In this document: positions 6,283-15,042 of the stretch, piece after piece
Position numbering within the stretch: position 1 is the stretch's first letter
Layout: each line of letters starts with the position of its first letter
NCBI GenBank assembly: GCA_021784555.1
Contig: JAJYHY010000042.1
Location: 1 to 36,219, forward strand
Source: a bacterium
Lineage (GTDB): Bacteria > Verrucomicrobiota > Verrucomicrobiia > Limisphaerales > UBA8199
Direction of reading: 5' to 3'
Length of the DNA: 36,219 nucleotides
Translations under genes and position numbers: made by a program
Notes under the pieces: model-generated
What the model was told of the DNA's origin: nothing
Databases searched by the model: none
Seen by the model: only the letters and a program-made list of their open reading frames with translations

Positions 6283-6553
6283 CATCGCCCCTGCCGGCCC
6301 CGTGCTGGCCGGGGCAGTTGGCCACCATGACCCACGAGGAAGCCGATGGCGCTAACCGCCAGTACCGCCGCCCCTCACCGCGCCAGTCGAAGTTCGTCAT
6401 CCCGACTTGTCCATTACGGCTGGGCCTCTCACTGGCTTCAGAGGGGGGAAAGATCTCGGGGCGGCAGTATTCTCGGTATGTTGCGGCCTGCTGGCTGGCC
6501 AGGGCGGCTGACCAGTCCTCGCCGAACAGGGAATTGGATCATGCTGGCGGCGG
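6283..6553. other. Upstream region of the secreted regulatory-domain protein
   Basis: No gene is recognised. The plus frame just before it ends MCGPLDLDDPRPAITVVLPDED at 6279-6281, a coding-like tail of unknown origin in the decayed module. No clear promoter could be picked by eye. Confidence 0.3.
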
Positions 6554-8824
6554 GTGCGCCTTGATGCGATTCTCAGAATGATGTTCAAACGACCCAGTCC
6601 AGGCAAAGCCGCTCGGAGACCGCAATGCTGGAGCGAAGCACTCGCCGTGGCGGTGCTGCTCGCCGGGATACCCACGCGCGGACAGGCGCTGCTTTTTCGC
6701 GTTTCCGATGATGCGATGGGCCAACCCATTGCGCGTGAGCCCCTTCGCCTGCTGATCGCTGGAGACCAGGCGGTTCGCAGGTTGGAATGTCGAACGGACG
6801 AAATGGGCAGGCTAAGGCTTGAGGACCCCGACGGGGAGTTGTTGTGGAGCACGATCATCTTTGGCGCCGAGGGGAAAGCGCCGGTGGAGTGGAAACTCGA
6901 AACGACGCCCGTGTTCTCGCGCGTCTTCTCCGTCGCTTTTCATCCGGGACGCTCCGGGGGCGGGCGCGTTATCGACCGATGGGGACACCCGGTGAACGGC
7001 GCCTTGATCTCCTTGAGAACACGCACCGCGATCCTTGTGCCCCTGGCCGTCTCCGCGGCGAATGGCACCTGGAGCAGTCGCGATCTGCCGGAAGATGCCT
7101 CCGCGCGAGACATCCAGATTCGCGGCCCGCGCGGCAGCCTCGTCGTTGAAAGCCACGGCGATCCCCTGGCAAGCAATCTCCTGAGTGTTCTCGCCACCCC
7201 ACGCCCCATCCTGGTCCATATCACCGCTCCCAGCGGGGAACCGATCGAAGGCGTTCGGCTGACGGTCGGGGATGATACGTTTTGGACTGCGGGCGACGGC
7301 GTGGCGGAAGTCCTGCTGGCGCATGCCCCGGGTCTGACCCTTAGCGGAGAAAGGAGCGGCTATGCCGCCTTCGCTTTGCAGCTCAACGATGATCATGCTG
7401 TATCCGTGACGATGGCGCGCAGCCGGAGCATTACACTCGAATTCCGCGACCCGCACGGCACGGGTATAGCGGGGGTGTTGGTGAGGGACGTCGAAGGCGC
7501 AAACGGACGTGTGCATTGGAGGGGCCATTCGGACGTTAACGGCGCAGTGACCCTGGACTGCGCGCCGGAGGGTGAGATCAGCGTCCAAGTGCTGCACCCG
7601 GACTTCATTTCGCAACGCATCTCAATTCCCTCGGGCGCGCGGAAGGCGGCACTCCACGTCGCGCTGCGCCGGCCATTCCTTCTGAGAGGTGAGGCGCATT
7701 CCGCCCCGGATGGAGCGCCTGCTCCTTTCCAAGGCGTGGAGGCCGCGAGGCTTTTGGATGGAGAGGCCACCGCTGTCCCCGTGGCGTATCTAGCACAAGA
7801 CGCCGGATCATACACGGTGGGCGTGACCAATACGGAGGCGCCGGATTTATTTCGTTTCCAGGCTGGAGGCTGTGCGCCCCTGGTGATTCGCATCCCACCG
7901 GCCGCCGCCAAAGCTGGGCGCTACTGGACGAACCTCATCTTTCACCCGCAACAGTGGATTCGCGGGAACGTGGTTGATGCGCTTGGCGCTCCAGTTCCGC
8001 AGGCGGCAATCGTGCTGTGCGCCCCCTCGCAACCGGTGGTGTTGGGCAATCAGAGCCTGGTTACGGCCGGACTGCCGCACGTTGGGTCCACGGACGAAAG
8101 CGGCAGGTTTAAGATGGCCAAATGTCCCGTGCATCACCTTCTCCTTGTCGCCGACCGGCGTGGATTCGCACGGCTGGACACAGCTTCGGTTAGCAATAGG
8201 GTCCGCATTCAGTTGAGCCCATGGGGTTCCATTCACGTGACTCTCCATCGAGGTCCCTTCTGTCCGTCGAACCTAAGCGTTTCGCTTCTTCCTTCCGCGG
8301 GGAGCGGCTTGGCCCTTGCCGCCGACGTATTTTCCAAGGAGTTGCATAACGCTTCGAGCTTCGATTTCAGGCACGTCCCCCCAGGACGCTTCGGCCTGTG
8401 GTGCGGCTCCGCGGAAACTGGATTCCTTCTTAGTGCCACAGCCCAGGTGGATAGGGCGGCACACGAGGTCGAGCTTGGTCTCAGCCTTGGGACGAACCGG
8501 GTGACCGGTGCGCTGGAAACCAACAACCTGCCCAGGCTTTTTGACCGCACAAATGTTGTCTTCCCGGTCTTTCTGACCCCGCTTGGACACCCAACGCGCC
8601 GATGGGAGGCGAGTTTACGGCCGCCGGCCCGATTCGCTTTTATCGACGTTCCTCCCGGCGGCTACTCCCTGGAAGTGCAGGCCCACGACGCCGAGACGAA
8701 TCCGGATGGCTCGATCCATTGCTGGGGAGCCGCGGAAACGCGGATTCAAGTCGTTCCCTCGCGAGATCTTTCTCTTGGCGGGCTCCGGTTGCGGCTTGAA
8801 GAGCGGGCCGAGGCGGGGCGTTGA
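6554..8824 (+). CDS. Secreted protein with repeated carboxypeptidase-regulatory-like beta-sandwich domains
   Basis: The product has 756 residues from 6554, or 747-748 from the tandem ATGs at 6578/6581, which are the more likely start (MMFKRPSPGKAARR then a hydrophobic segment ALAVAVLLAGIPTRGQA forming a signal peptide). The mature part is a chain of small beta-sandwiches of the carboxypeptidase-regulatory/prealbumin-like type, with recurring motifs such as GRVIDRWGHPVNGALISL, SGEPIEGVRL, DPHGTGIAGVLVRDV, IRGNVVDALGAPVPQAAIVL and FIDVPPGGYSLEVQA. No catalytic domain is visible, so it is likely an extracytoplasmic scaffold or ligand-binding protein. It lies 94 bases upstream of the BlaI gene on the same strand, and the last gene of the following operon has the same domain type. 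Confidence 0.8.
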   Translation: MRLDAILRMMFKRPSPGKAARRPQCWSEALAVAVLLAGIPTRGQALLFRVSDDAMGQPIAREPLRLLIAGDQAVRRLECRTDEMGRLRLEDPDGELLWSTIIFGAEGKAPVEWKLETTPVFSRVFSVAFHPGRSGGGRVIDRWGHPVNGALISLRTRTAILVPLAVSAANGTWSSRDLPEDASARDIQIRGPRGSLVVESHGDPLASNLLSVLATPRPILVHITAPSGEPIEGVRLTVGDDTFWTAGDGVAEVLLAHAPGLTLSGERSGYAAFALQLNDDHAVSVTMARSRSITLEFRDPHGTGIAGVLVRDVEGANGRVHWRGHSDVNGAVTLDCAPEGEISVQVLHPDFISQRISIPSGARKAALHVALRRPFLLRGEAHSAPDGAPAPFQGVEAARLLDGEATAVPVAYLAQDAGSYTVGVTNTEAPDLFRFQAGGCAPLVIRIPPAAAKAGRYWTNLIFHPQQWIRGNVVDALGAPVPQAAIVLCAPSQPVVLGNQSLVTAGLPHVGSTDESGRFKMAKCPVHHLLLVADRRGFARLDTASVSNRVRIQLSPWGSIHVTLHRGPFCPSNLSVSLLPSAGSGLALAADVFSKELHNASSFDFRHVPPGRFGLWCGSAETGFLLSATAQVDRAAHEVELGLSLGTNRVTGALETNNLPRLFDRTNVVFPVFLTPLGHPTRRWEASLRPPARFAFIDVPPGGYSLEVQAHDAETNPDGSIHCWGAAETRIQVVPSRDLSLGGLRLRLEERAEAGR

Positions 8825-8869
8825 GCGGAGGGACATGAGCCGGGAAGCGCGATTTTTTTGAGAATCTGC

Positions 8870-8898
8870 TTGACTTGTCGCGTACAAATGTAAAACTC
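8870..8898 (+). promoter_or_regulatory. Putative promoter of the BlaI-M56-MoxR operon
   Basis: A good -35 hexamer TTGACT lies at 8870-8875. A weak -10 such as TAAAAC at 8891-8896 follows with a short 15-base spacer. The BlaI-type dyad at 8883-8892 falls inside the spacer, as expected of a repressor that blocks polymerase. The start codon is about 20 bases further on. Confidence 0.45.
8883..8892. promoter_or_regulatory. BlaI/MecI-type operator dyad
   Basis: The sequence tacaaatgta fits the TACA-NN-TGTA core of known bla and mec operators. It is the only such dyad noticed in the region and lies directly upstream of a BlaI-family gene, so autoregulation is likely. Confidence 0.55.
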
Positions 8899-8918
8899 AC
8901 GACCGTGACGATTCTGTT

Positions 8919-9323
8919 ATGCAAAAAAAGCGACGCCCGGGATTAGGGGAGGCCGAAGCCGAGGTTCTGAATATCGTTTGGAGCAAGGGTTCCGCCACGG
9001 TGCAGCAGGTGTGGGAGGCCCTGCCGCCCGACCGCGCAATTGCCCAGGCGACCGTCCAGTCGATGCTGCGGCGTTTGCGCGACAAGGGATACCTCAAGAG
9101 CCAGGCGCGGGGCCGGATGCATGTCTTCTCAGCGGCCGCGCAGCCAAACACCGTTGTCCGCGATTTGGTGCGACGGTTTGTCAGGGGACTCTTCGGGGGA
9201 GATCCGCTGCCATTGCTCATGCACTTGGCGGAGAACCATGAATTGAGCCGTGAGGACCTCCAGCGCCTGCGCAAAGCGGTGGACGAGGCCGAAGAATCTG
9301 GCGAGGCCGATGAACGCGATTGA
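8919..9323 (+). CDS. BlaI/MecI/CopY-family transcriptional repressor
   Basis: This 134-residue protein is a typical BlaI-family member. The N-terminal winged helix (about residues 8-75) contains LGEAEAEVLNIVWSKGSATV and ATVQSMLRRLRDKGYLKSQA, followed by GRMHVFSA and a C-terminal helical dimerisation part (VVRDLVRRFVRGLFGG, SREDLQRLRKAVDEAEE). Family members bind TACA-NN-TGTA dyads as dimers and are released when the partner M56 peptidase is activated and the repressor is cleaved. The end overlaps the start of the M56 gene by 14 bases, so the pair is translationally coupled. A matching dyad sits in its own promoter. Confidence 0.93.
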   Translation: MQKKRRPGLGEAEAEVLNIVWSKGSATVQQVWEALPPDRAIAQATVQSMLRRLRDKGYLKSQARGRMHVFSAAAQPNTVVRDLVRRFVRGLFGGDPLPLLMHLAENHELSREDLQRLRKAVDEAEESGEADERD

Positions 9324-10968
9324 GAACATCGTTAGGTTTTTGGTCGTTCAGAGCCTTCTGGCGGCGGCACTCGCCGCGGTGGTCTGGGGCGTGCTTTCGC
9401 TCACCCGGCTGCGCAGCGCCCGATGGCGATACACGCTCTGGTTATTGGTGTTGATCAGATCGTTGGTCCCCGGAATGCCGCTTATCACCGTGCCACATCC
9501 GAGCGAAGCCCTGACGGGTCTCGGTATAACCACTGCGCAAGCGCTGGGTCCAATCGGCACAGCCGGAGAGGCAGTTTCTTCGCCACAGTTACAAACCGCC
9601 GCGCGGCGTCCCTTTCACGCATCGCGCGTTCGGCTCGCTCTGGGGAATTGGGACAGCGGTCTCTTCGTCGTCTGGCTCGGCGGAGTGCTCGGCGTTGGGG
9701 GTGGCATTCTGTTCCGCGCTTGGGGGGTCATGCGCTTTCTCAAGCGGCACCGCGGCGAACCGGATCTCTGCATGGAGTGTGAGTTTCTGGAGATGCTGCA
9801 AGTCTTGGGGCTGAAGCGACGCCCTCCGTTGCGGATGCTCCAGGGCGTTCGCCAGCCCTTCGTGTGGGGCGGGCTTGGTGGAACAATCTATCTACCGAAG
9901 GACTTCGCCCGGCAGGGCAGCCGTCGGCAACGCCAACTGGTTATCGCGCACGAATTGGCGCACGTCTTGCGTGGAGACGTATGGGCAAACCTGATGCAGG
10001 TGTTTGTGCAGGTCCTTTTTTGGTTTCATCCCGTGGTTTGGTGGATCAATCGCGCCATTCGTGTGGAGCGGGAGAAGTGCTGCGATGAACTGGCAATCGC
10101 CGCCTTGAGCGCTTCGCCCCGCGAATACAGCACCGCCATCCTGGACCGCTTGGCCGAGCACTGGGAACTGGGCCGGCCAAACTCGTCGCTGGCGATTTCC
10201 GGAGGCGCCAAGGATCTGGAACAACGACTCCACTCAATCCTGGCGCCAGGGAAACGGTTTCGCTTCCATTGTCCATTGTGGTGGAAGGCGTCCGTCGCAG
10301 GTATTGGGATGGTCATGCTGCTCCCAGGGATGCGGGACGCCGCACCGAGTTCGGTGGCAAGCGACAATCTGAGTTCGCGCGGCGCGTTTCATATCCTTAG
10401 CCTGTCCGGGCTGGGTCTGAAGCCCCTGAGCACAAGCTGGACGTCCGGGACGCTCGACAATTCTCTGAGCGCTCTCAAGCCGGGGGCAAGGGTGTTCGAG
10501 GGCGTTCCCTTCCGGATAGCGGGCGTGCTGGCGCTGCGGAGCACCCAGAAGGACGCAGTGGCTTTCCCGGCCGGCACCGGGCCGCTGCCGGTCGGCCGGC
10601 GGTGCGACAGAGTCTATCTTCTCGGCGGCGCAGTCGGGCGGGCACGCGAGGGAGAACGTGTCGCGACGCTGACATTCAGCTACGAGGACGGAACGTACGA
10701 GGGAGTCTCGTTGAGGTATGGAGTTCAGGTCAGGAACTGGTGGTTCTGGGATTTTGAGGCAGTGCGCGACCCACTGAGCCGGACGTTTTGGACCGGCTCC
10801 AACCCTGCCGTGAGTGAAGCGGGCGGGGCGCTGCGTTTATACGAGGTCATCCTCAAGAATCCAAACCCGGGCCGCACCGTTACGGACATCGAATTGACTT
10901 CCGACGTTTCCAAAGCCGCGCCCATGCTTTTGGCGATCACCCTCCACGAAAAAAAGAAAAGATTATGA
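9310..10968 (+). CDS. BlaR1-like M56 family sensor metallopeptidase with an extra C-terminal domain
   Basis: The start is the ATG at 9310 (MNAIENIVRF), overlapping BlaI; an earlier in-frame ATG at 9250 would lie inside BlaI. Hydrophobic segments at about residues 8-30, 38-56 and 117-137 precede the peptidase. The zinc motif HELAH is at 214-218, and EREKCCDELA at 253-262 supplies the downstream acidic residues typical of M56. A further membrane segment lies at about 322-340. The remaining 200 residues (from FHILSLSGLG) are outside the membrane and contain GVPFRIAGV, VYLLGGAVG, TFSYEDGTYEGVSLRYGVQV and NPGRTVTDIEL. They are not a penicillin-binding domain, and appear to be a galactose-binding-like beta-sandwich. 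It likely senses an external ligand or stress and cleaves the BlaI-like repressor. The stop overlaps the MoxR start (ATGA). Confidence 0.9.
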   Translation: MNAIENIVRFLVVQSLLAAALAAVVWGVLSLTRLRSARWRYTLWLLVLIRSLVPGMPLITVPHPSEALTGLGITTAQALGPIGTAGEAVSSPQLQTAARRPFHASRVRLALGNWDSGLFVVWLGGVLGVGGGILFRAWGVMRFLKRHRGEPDLCMECEFLEMLQVLGLKRRPPLRMLQGVRQPFVWGGLGGTIYLPKDFARQGSRRQRQLVIAHELAHVLRGDVWANLMQVFVQVLFWFHPVVWWINRAIRVEREKCCDELAIAALSASPREYSTAILDRLAEHWELGRPNSSLAISGGAKDLEQRLHSILAPGKRFRFHCPLWWKASVAGIGMVMLLPGMRDAAPSSVASDNLSSRGAFHILSLSGLGLKPLSTSWTSGTLDNSLSALKPGARVFEGVPFRIAGVLALRSTQKDAVAFPAGTGPLPVGRRCDRVYLLGGAVGRAREGERVATLTFSYEDGTYEGVSLRYGVQVRNWWFWDFEAVRDPLSRTFWTGSNPAVSEAGGALRLYEVILKNPNPGRTVTDIELTSDVSKAAPMLLAITLHEKKKRL

Positions 10969-12041
10969 GCATCTCATCCAACGCGGCGGCCACCCGGCCG
11001 GGCACGGACAACGAAACCAAAGAAGCGATGTTGATGGCGCGTGAGAAGCCCGAGCCGGGAAGCCAACGGTTGGAGGCCGTCGCCACGCGCTGCCAACGGC
11101 TCAGGGAGCAACTTGGACGCATCATCGTCGGCCAGCGCCCGGTGATTGACCGGGTCATTCAGACCGTGTTCTGCGGCGGGCATGCGATTCTGACCGGGGT
11201 CCCCGGACTCGCCAAGACGCTGCTCGTCCGCTGCCTGGCGCGCGCCATCCACCTCTCATTCAGCCGCATTCAATTCACGCCGGACCTGATGCCGTCCGAT
11301 ATCACCGGAACCGAAATGGTGTCCGAAGACCCCGCAACTGGAAAGCGCACGATGGAATTCCTGCGCGGCCCAATCTTCGCCAACCTCGTGCTCGCCGACG
11401 AAATCAACCGCACACCGCCGAAGACTCAGGCGGCGATGCTTCAAGTGATGGAGGAGCGGGAGATAACGGTGGGTGGCGCCACCTACCGATTGGCAAGCCC
11501 CTTTCACGTTTTCGCAACGCAAAACCCGTTGGAAATGGAGGGGACCTATAACCTTCCCGAGGCCCAGTCTGACCGGTTCATGTTCAACATCCGCTGTCCG
11601 TATCCCGAGACTCGGGATGAGATTGAGATGGTTTGGACAACCACCGGCGACCCGCAGACGGTCATCGACGCGATTTTTTCCGCCGAGGAGATTATGGAGA
11701 CGCAACGGCTGGTCCGCAGCATGCCGGTTTCGCGCGAGGTTGTGGGATACGCGGTGCGCCTGGCCTCCGGCAGTCGTCCGGAATACGGCCAGGCGCCCGC
11801 GTTCGTGCGCGAGTTGGTGCGCTGGGGGGCCGGGCCGCGGGCCTCCCAGTTTCTAATCATCGGCGCCAAGGCGCAGGCGCTGCTTGCCGGCAACCCGTGC
11901 GTCGAGTATGCGGACGTACGTTCGGTAAGCCTGGACGTGCTGCGACACCGCGTGGTGCTGGCCTTCCGCGCGAAGGCCCAGCGCATCAGCGTGGAGGAAG
12001 TGATCGAGCGGTTGCTCAAGGAAGTCCCGGAGCGAGGATGA
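10965..12041 (+). CDS. MoxR-family AAA+ ATPase
   Basis: This 358-residue protein is a full-length MoxR ATPase. Walker A is GVPGLAKT at residues 78-85, followed by FTPDLMPSDITGTE. Walker B is LVLADEIN (D145/E146). Then come AAMLQVMEEREITVGG, the sensor-1 segment FHVFATQNPLEMEGT and YNLPEAQSDRFMF with the arginine finger, and a C-terminal helical lid. MoxR proteins act as chaperone-like motors that work with a vWA-domain partner, and the next genes provide such partners. The ATG at 10965 overlaps the stop of the M56 gene. A longer N-terminus than usual (about 35 residues before the ATPase) is hydrophilic and poorly conserved. Confidence 0.95.
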   Translation: MSISSNAAATRPGTDNETKEAMLMAREKPEPGSQRLEAVATRCQRLREQLGRIIVGQRPVIDRVIQTVFCGGHAILTGVPGLAKTLLVRCLARAIHLSFSRIQFTPDLMPSDITGTEMVSEDPATGKRTMEFLRGPIFANLVLADEINRTPPKTQAAMLQVMEEREITVGGATYRLASPFHVFATQNPLEMEGTYNLPEAQSDRFMFNIRCPYPETRDEIEMVWTTTGDPQTVIDAIFSAEEIMETQRLVRSMPVSREVVGYAVRLASGSRPEYGQAPAFVRELVRWGAGPRASQFLIIGAKAQALLAGNPCVEYADVRSVSLDVLRHRVVLAFRAKAQRISVEEVIERLLKEVPERG

Positions 12042-12047
12042 GCGAGA

Positions 12048-12938
12048 ATGAAACCTGAAGCCCAGGAAGCGATCGATCCGCGGTGGTTGGTGACGGTCGA
12101 GGACCTCCCCTTAATCGCCCGGAGTGTCGTGCATGGGTTTCTCAGTGGTCTGCACCGCAGTCCGTGGCTGGGCCACGGCTCCGAGTTCGCCTCCTATCGC
12201 CCCTACATTCAGGGCGATGACCTCCGGCGGGTGGATTGGAAGGTTTGGGGACGAACGGATCGACTCTTCGTCAAGGAGTGCCTGAATGAGCGGAATCTCC
12301 GTGTCCACCTGGTGCTGGACGCCACCGCTTCGATGGATTTCGGGCAGCCCAGCAAAATTCGGTATGCCAGAGCGGCAGCCGCTTCCCTCGCGTATCTCTG
12401 CCTGCACCAAAACGATGCCGTCGGCCTGACCTGTCTTGGGCAAACAGCCGAGCTGCTCCTGCCGCCCTCAAGCTCCAATCGGCAGATGGAGGAACTCCTG
12501 TTGGAATTGGTCCGAAGAGAGACGGGCGGCCACGCGGAGCTAAGCGACGCCGAGAAGGAATTGGGGGCTCTCCTCGAGAAGCGCGGCATGCTGGTTCTAT
12601 TGTCGGATCTTTTGGTTCCCGCGGAAGCTTTTGCCGCGTTCCTCCAGACGCTTTCGGCCCGCGACCAGGAAGTCGTGGTATTCCGCATCCTGTGTCCCGA
12701 GGAGATTGATCTGCCGCTCCATGACGCCGTTCTGATGGAAGACGTGGAGACGGGGGCCAAGGTGCGCGTGGACCCGGACGAATTCCGCGAGCGTTACCGC
12801 TCCTCCTTTGCGAAGCACCGCTCGGAGCTGCGCCGCATTAGCGAGGATTTTGAGGCGGACCTGGTGGAGTGCCGCACCGATGAACCGTTGGATGAAATCC
12901 TGATTACCTACCTCGATCGCCGGTGGAGAACGTTCTGA
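12048..12938 (+). CDS. DUF58 protein (vWA-like partner of MoxR)
   Basis: The 296-residue protein carries the DUF58 signature at about residues 45-75: the SEFASYRPYIQGDDLRRVDW core followed by KVWGRTDRLFVKE. Next is a vWA-like fold with a metal-site motif LVLDATASMDFG (DxTxS) near residue 91-100. DUF58 proteins are the standard companions of MoxR ATPases. The gene starts six bases after MoxR with an SD-like gagcgag. Its stop overlaps the following ATG (TGATG). No membrane segment is apparent, so it acts in the cytoplasm or at the membrane surface together with MoxR. Confidence 0.93.
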   Translation: MKPEAQEAIDPRWLVTVEDLPLIARSVVHGFLSGLHRSPWLGHGSEFASYRPYIQGDDLRRVDWKVWGRTDRLFVKECLNERNLRVHLVLDATASMDFGQPSKIRYARAAAASLAYLCLHQNDAVGLTCLGQTAELLLPPSSSNRQMEELLLELVRRETGGHAELSDAEKELGALLEKRGMLVLLSDLLVPAEAFAAFLQTLSARDQEVVVFRILCPEEIDLPLHDAVLMEDVETGAKVRVDPDEFRERYRSSFAKHRSELRRISEDFEADLVECRTDEPLDEILITYLDRRWRTF

Positions 12939-14995
12939 TGGGCCTCACCTTTTCACAGCCGTGGCTGCTAGCCGCTTTGGTAGCGGTGGGGATTCCCATT
13001 CTCATCCATCTGCTGCGCCGGCGCCAGCTCACCATCCGGCGGTTTAGTTCGGTGCGGTTCTTCCTGGAGATGGACCAGAACGCGCGACGGCGCAAGCGGG
13101 TCCGACGGTGGCTGCTGCTCTCTTTGCGCGTTCTGGCCATTGCTTTCGTGGTGCTGGCTCTGGCCGGTCCACACGCGGGAGCAGGCGCGGGAGCGAAATC
13201 GGACGAGCGGCTCGTGATCGTGCTCGACCAATCGATCAGTATGTCGATGGACCACCGCTGGGCGCGTGTAGCACCGATCCTGCGCCGGGAAATTGCCTCC
13301 CTCAATGCGAACCATGCGCGAGTGACCATCATCGGCGCCGGCCCGACGCCGAAGCTGCTCGTGGACGCGCGGCGCCCCTCCGAGGCAATCGCCGAATCCA
13401 AGGGCTTTCGGCCAGGGTTCGGGACATCCGATTTAACCGACGCCCTGCGCCGCGCACTGAGCATCCTGAGCCGTTACCCCGCCGCCACGCGACGTTCTCT
13501 CCGGCTGGTGACGGATGGTCAAAGCAGCCAGAAAGCGCAACTGACCGGCCGGGCCATCCCGCGAAACTGCGATTTTCGAATCCAGACTGTCACGGACCAA
13601 TCCGCGCGGAATGCGGCGGTCACATCGCTAAAGCGCATTGGCCCCCGGCAATTCGAGGCCACCCTCCGCAACCTCTCCGCCGATGGCGCCGTGGAGGGCG
13701 AATTGGCGTGGCGCGTCAACGGCGCCGTGGCGCGGCGCGATAAGCTCTCTCTGGGAGCGGGAGCAATCATGCGCTCCCGATTCACTCTGAGGGCGGCGCC
13801 GGGAGGAAGCCGACAACTGATTTCGGCTCTGCTGCAAACGCAGGACGCCCTCCAGGCAGATAACTGCCGCTCTTGCGTTGAGGACCTTGAGGGTCCGTTG
13901 CGGGTGGTCGTGGCGAAATCTCCCGCCGCCCCCGGCCTCGTCCCCACGGAGTTCTTCTGGGTCACGGCCCTCCAATCCACCGCGGTGGAGATGTATGGAA
14001 CCAACCAGGCGAAGCGGGCGGTCAGAGTCGTGCCAGTGGAGCGGTTGGCGCAGGCTATTGCCGAGGCTCATCCGGATGTCGTCATCATCAGCCCGACCGG
14101 TGAGGAGCCAGGTTCTCTTGCCGGCGTCTTGGAGAGTTTTCTTAGGGCGGGAGGCGCTCTGATTCTCTTCTCCGGAGACCTTGCCCAGCGCTCGCTGCTC
14201 ATGCGGCAGCCGTGGGTCCCGGCGCGATTGGAGGCGCTACAAGATACGTCTTCATGGAAAGGCGATGGGCTTCAGCTCGACCTCTCCCACCGTGAGCAGG
14301 GACCCTTGAGCGTGTTCGATGCGGACTCAGTCCGCACGTTTCGGTCGCCGGCATTCTCGCGGCGCTGGACGGCCCGGCTCAAGGAGGCCAGCCAGGTCGC
14401 CGTGCGCTTCGAGGACGGCCAACCGTTGGTCGCCGTGCGCCACTTTGAGAAAGGGCGCTGTGTTTGGGTAAATACCAGCATGGACGCGGAATGGACAGAC
14501 TGGCCCCGGAAACGAAGCTTTGTGCCCTGGGTGGACGGATTGGTTCATTTCGCCGCCGCCAAACTCGGCCGGAAACCCCAGCCTTTTCCATCGTGTGCCG
14601 CCGGAGTTGCTGTGACCCTGTCTCTGCCGGCGGCCAAAGGAGACCGCCCGGTGACCCTGAGAGAGTGGCAGGGAGGAAAGCGTTTCAATGCCCAGATAAG
14701 AAAGGGCAGGCTCGAAGTCCCGCCACTGCCGCCCGGACTTTACGAGGTGCGCGACCACGATGAACGGACCATCTCGTACCTGTCCAGTTATGTTCCGGTC
14801 TCTGAGTCCGATCCTAACGTGTTATCGGCTCAGGAATTGGCGGCTTCAATTCCCCGCAGCCCTCTGCCGCTCACCGGGGGCAATTTCGCCCTTTCTACCG
14901 GAGAACACTCTTCCTGGATACGCCAGGGGCTGTTTTTGCTGGTCCTTGGTTTGTTGGTGGCTGAAATGTGCTATGGGAACCGGTTGTTTGCCTGA
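12938..14995 (+). CDS. BatA-like membrane protein with vWA domain
   Basis: The likely start is the ATG at 12938 (MGLTFSQPWLL), giving 685 residues. The N-terminal two-membrane-segment module of aerotolerance BatA proteins is clear: WLLAALVAVGIPILIHLLRR, the FSSVRFFLEM loop, and WLLLSLRVLAIAFVVLALAG. A vWA domain follows with the metal-site motif VLDQSISMSM near residue 96-104. A segment around residues 370-420 (VVIISPTGEE, FLRAGGALILFSGD) resembles the GATase-like fold found in these large vWA proteins. The C-terminus ends with a third membrane segment (LFLLVLGLLVAEM). The bulk between should face the periplasm. In the operon it is the membrane-bound partner of MoxR and DUF58. Confidence 0.88.
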   Translation: MGLTFSQPWLLAALVAVGIPILIHLLRRRQLTIRRFSSVRFFLEMDQNARRRKRVRRWLLLSLRVLAIAFVVLALAGPHAGAGAGAKSDERLVIVLDQSISMSMDHRWARVAPILRREIASLNANHARVTIIGAGPTPKLLVDARRPSEAIAESKGFRPGFGTSDLTDALRRALSILSRYPAATRRSLRLVTDGQSSQKAQLTGRAIPRNCDFRIQTVTDQSARNAAVTSLKRIGPRQFEATLRNLSADGAVEGELAWRVNGAVARRDKLSLGAGAIMRSRFTLRAAPGGSRQLISALLQTQDALQADNCRSCVEDLEGPLRVVVAKSPAAPGLVPTEFFWVTALQSTAVEMYGTNQAKRAVRVVPVERLAQAIAEAHPDVVIISPTGEEPGSLAGVLESFLRAGGALILFSGDLAQRSLLMRQPWVPARLEALQDTSSWKGDGLQLDLSHREQGPLSVFDADSVRTFRSPAFSRRWTARLKEASQVAVRFEDGQPLVAVRHFEKGRCVWVNTSMDAEWTDWPRKRSFVPWVDGLVHFAAAKLGRKPQPFPSCAAGVAVTLSLPAAKGDRPVTLREWQGGKRFNAQIRKGRLEVPPLPPGLYEVRDHDERTISYLSSYVPVSESDPNVLSAQELAASIPRSPLPLTGGNFALSTGEHSSWIRQGLFLLVLGLLVAEMCYGNRLFA

Positions 14996-15042
14996 GCGGG
15001 GTGTCCGCGGCAACGCGGCTCACTTGCTCCAGTTAAGGTAAT

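Noticed and set aside
8824..8870. Terminator at the T-run 8852-8859
   Set aside because: A T-run is present but no stable stem precedes it, so termination between the upstream secreted protein and BlaI cannot be claimed.
9310..10968. Beta-lactam sensor function for the M56 protein
   Set aside because: The C-terminal domain lacks the SxxK, SxN and KTG motifs of BlaR1 penicillin-sensing domains, and no beta-lactamase gene is present.
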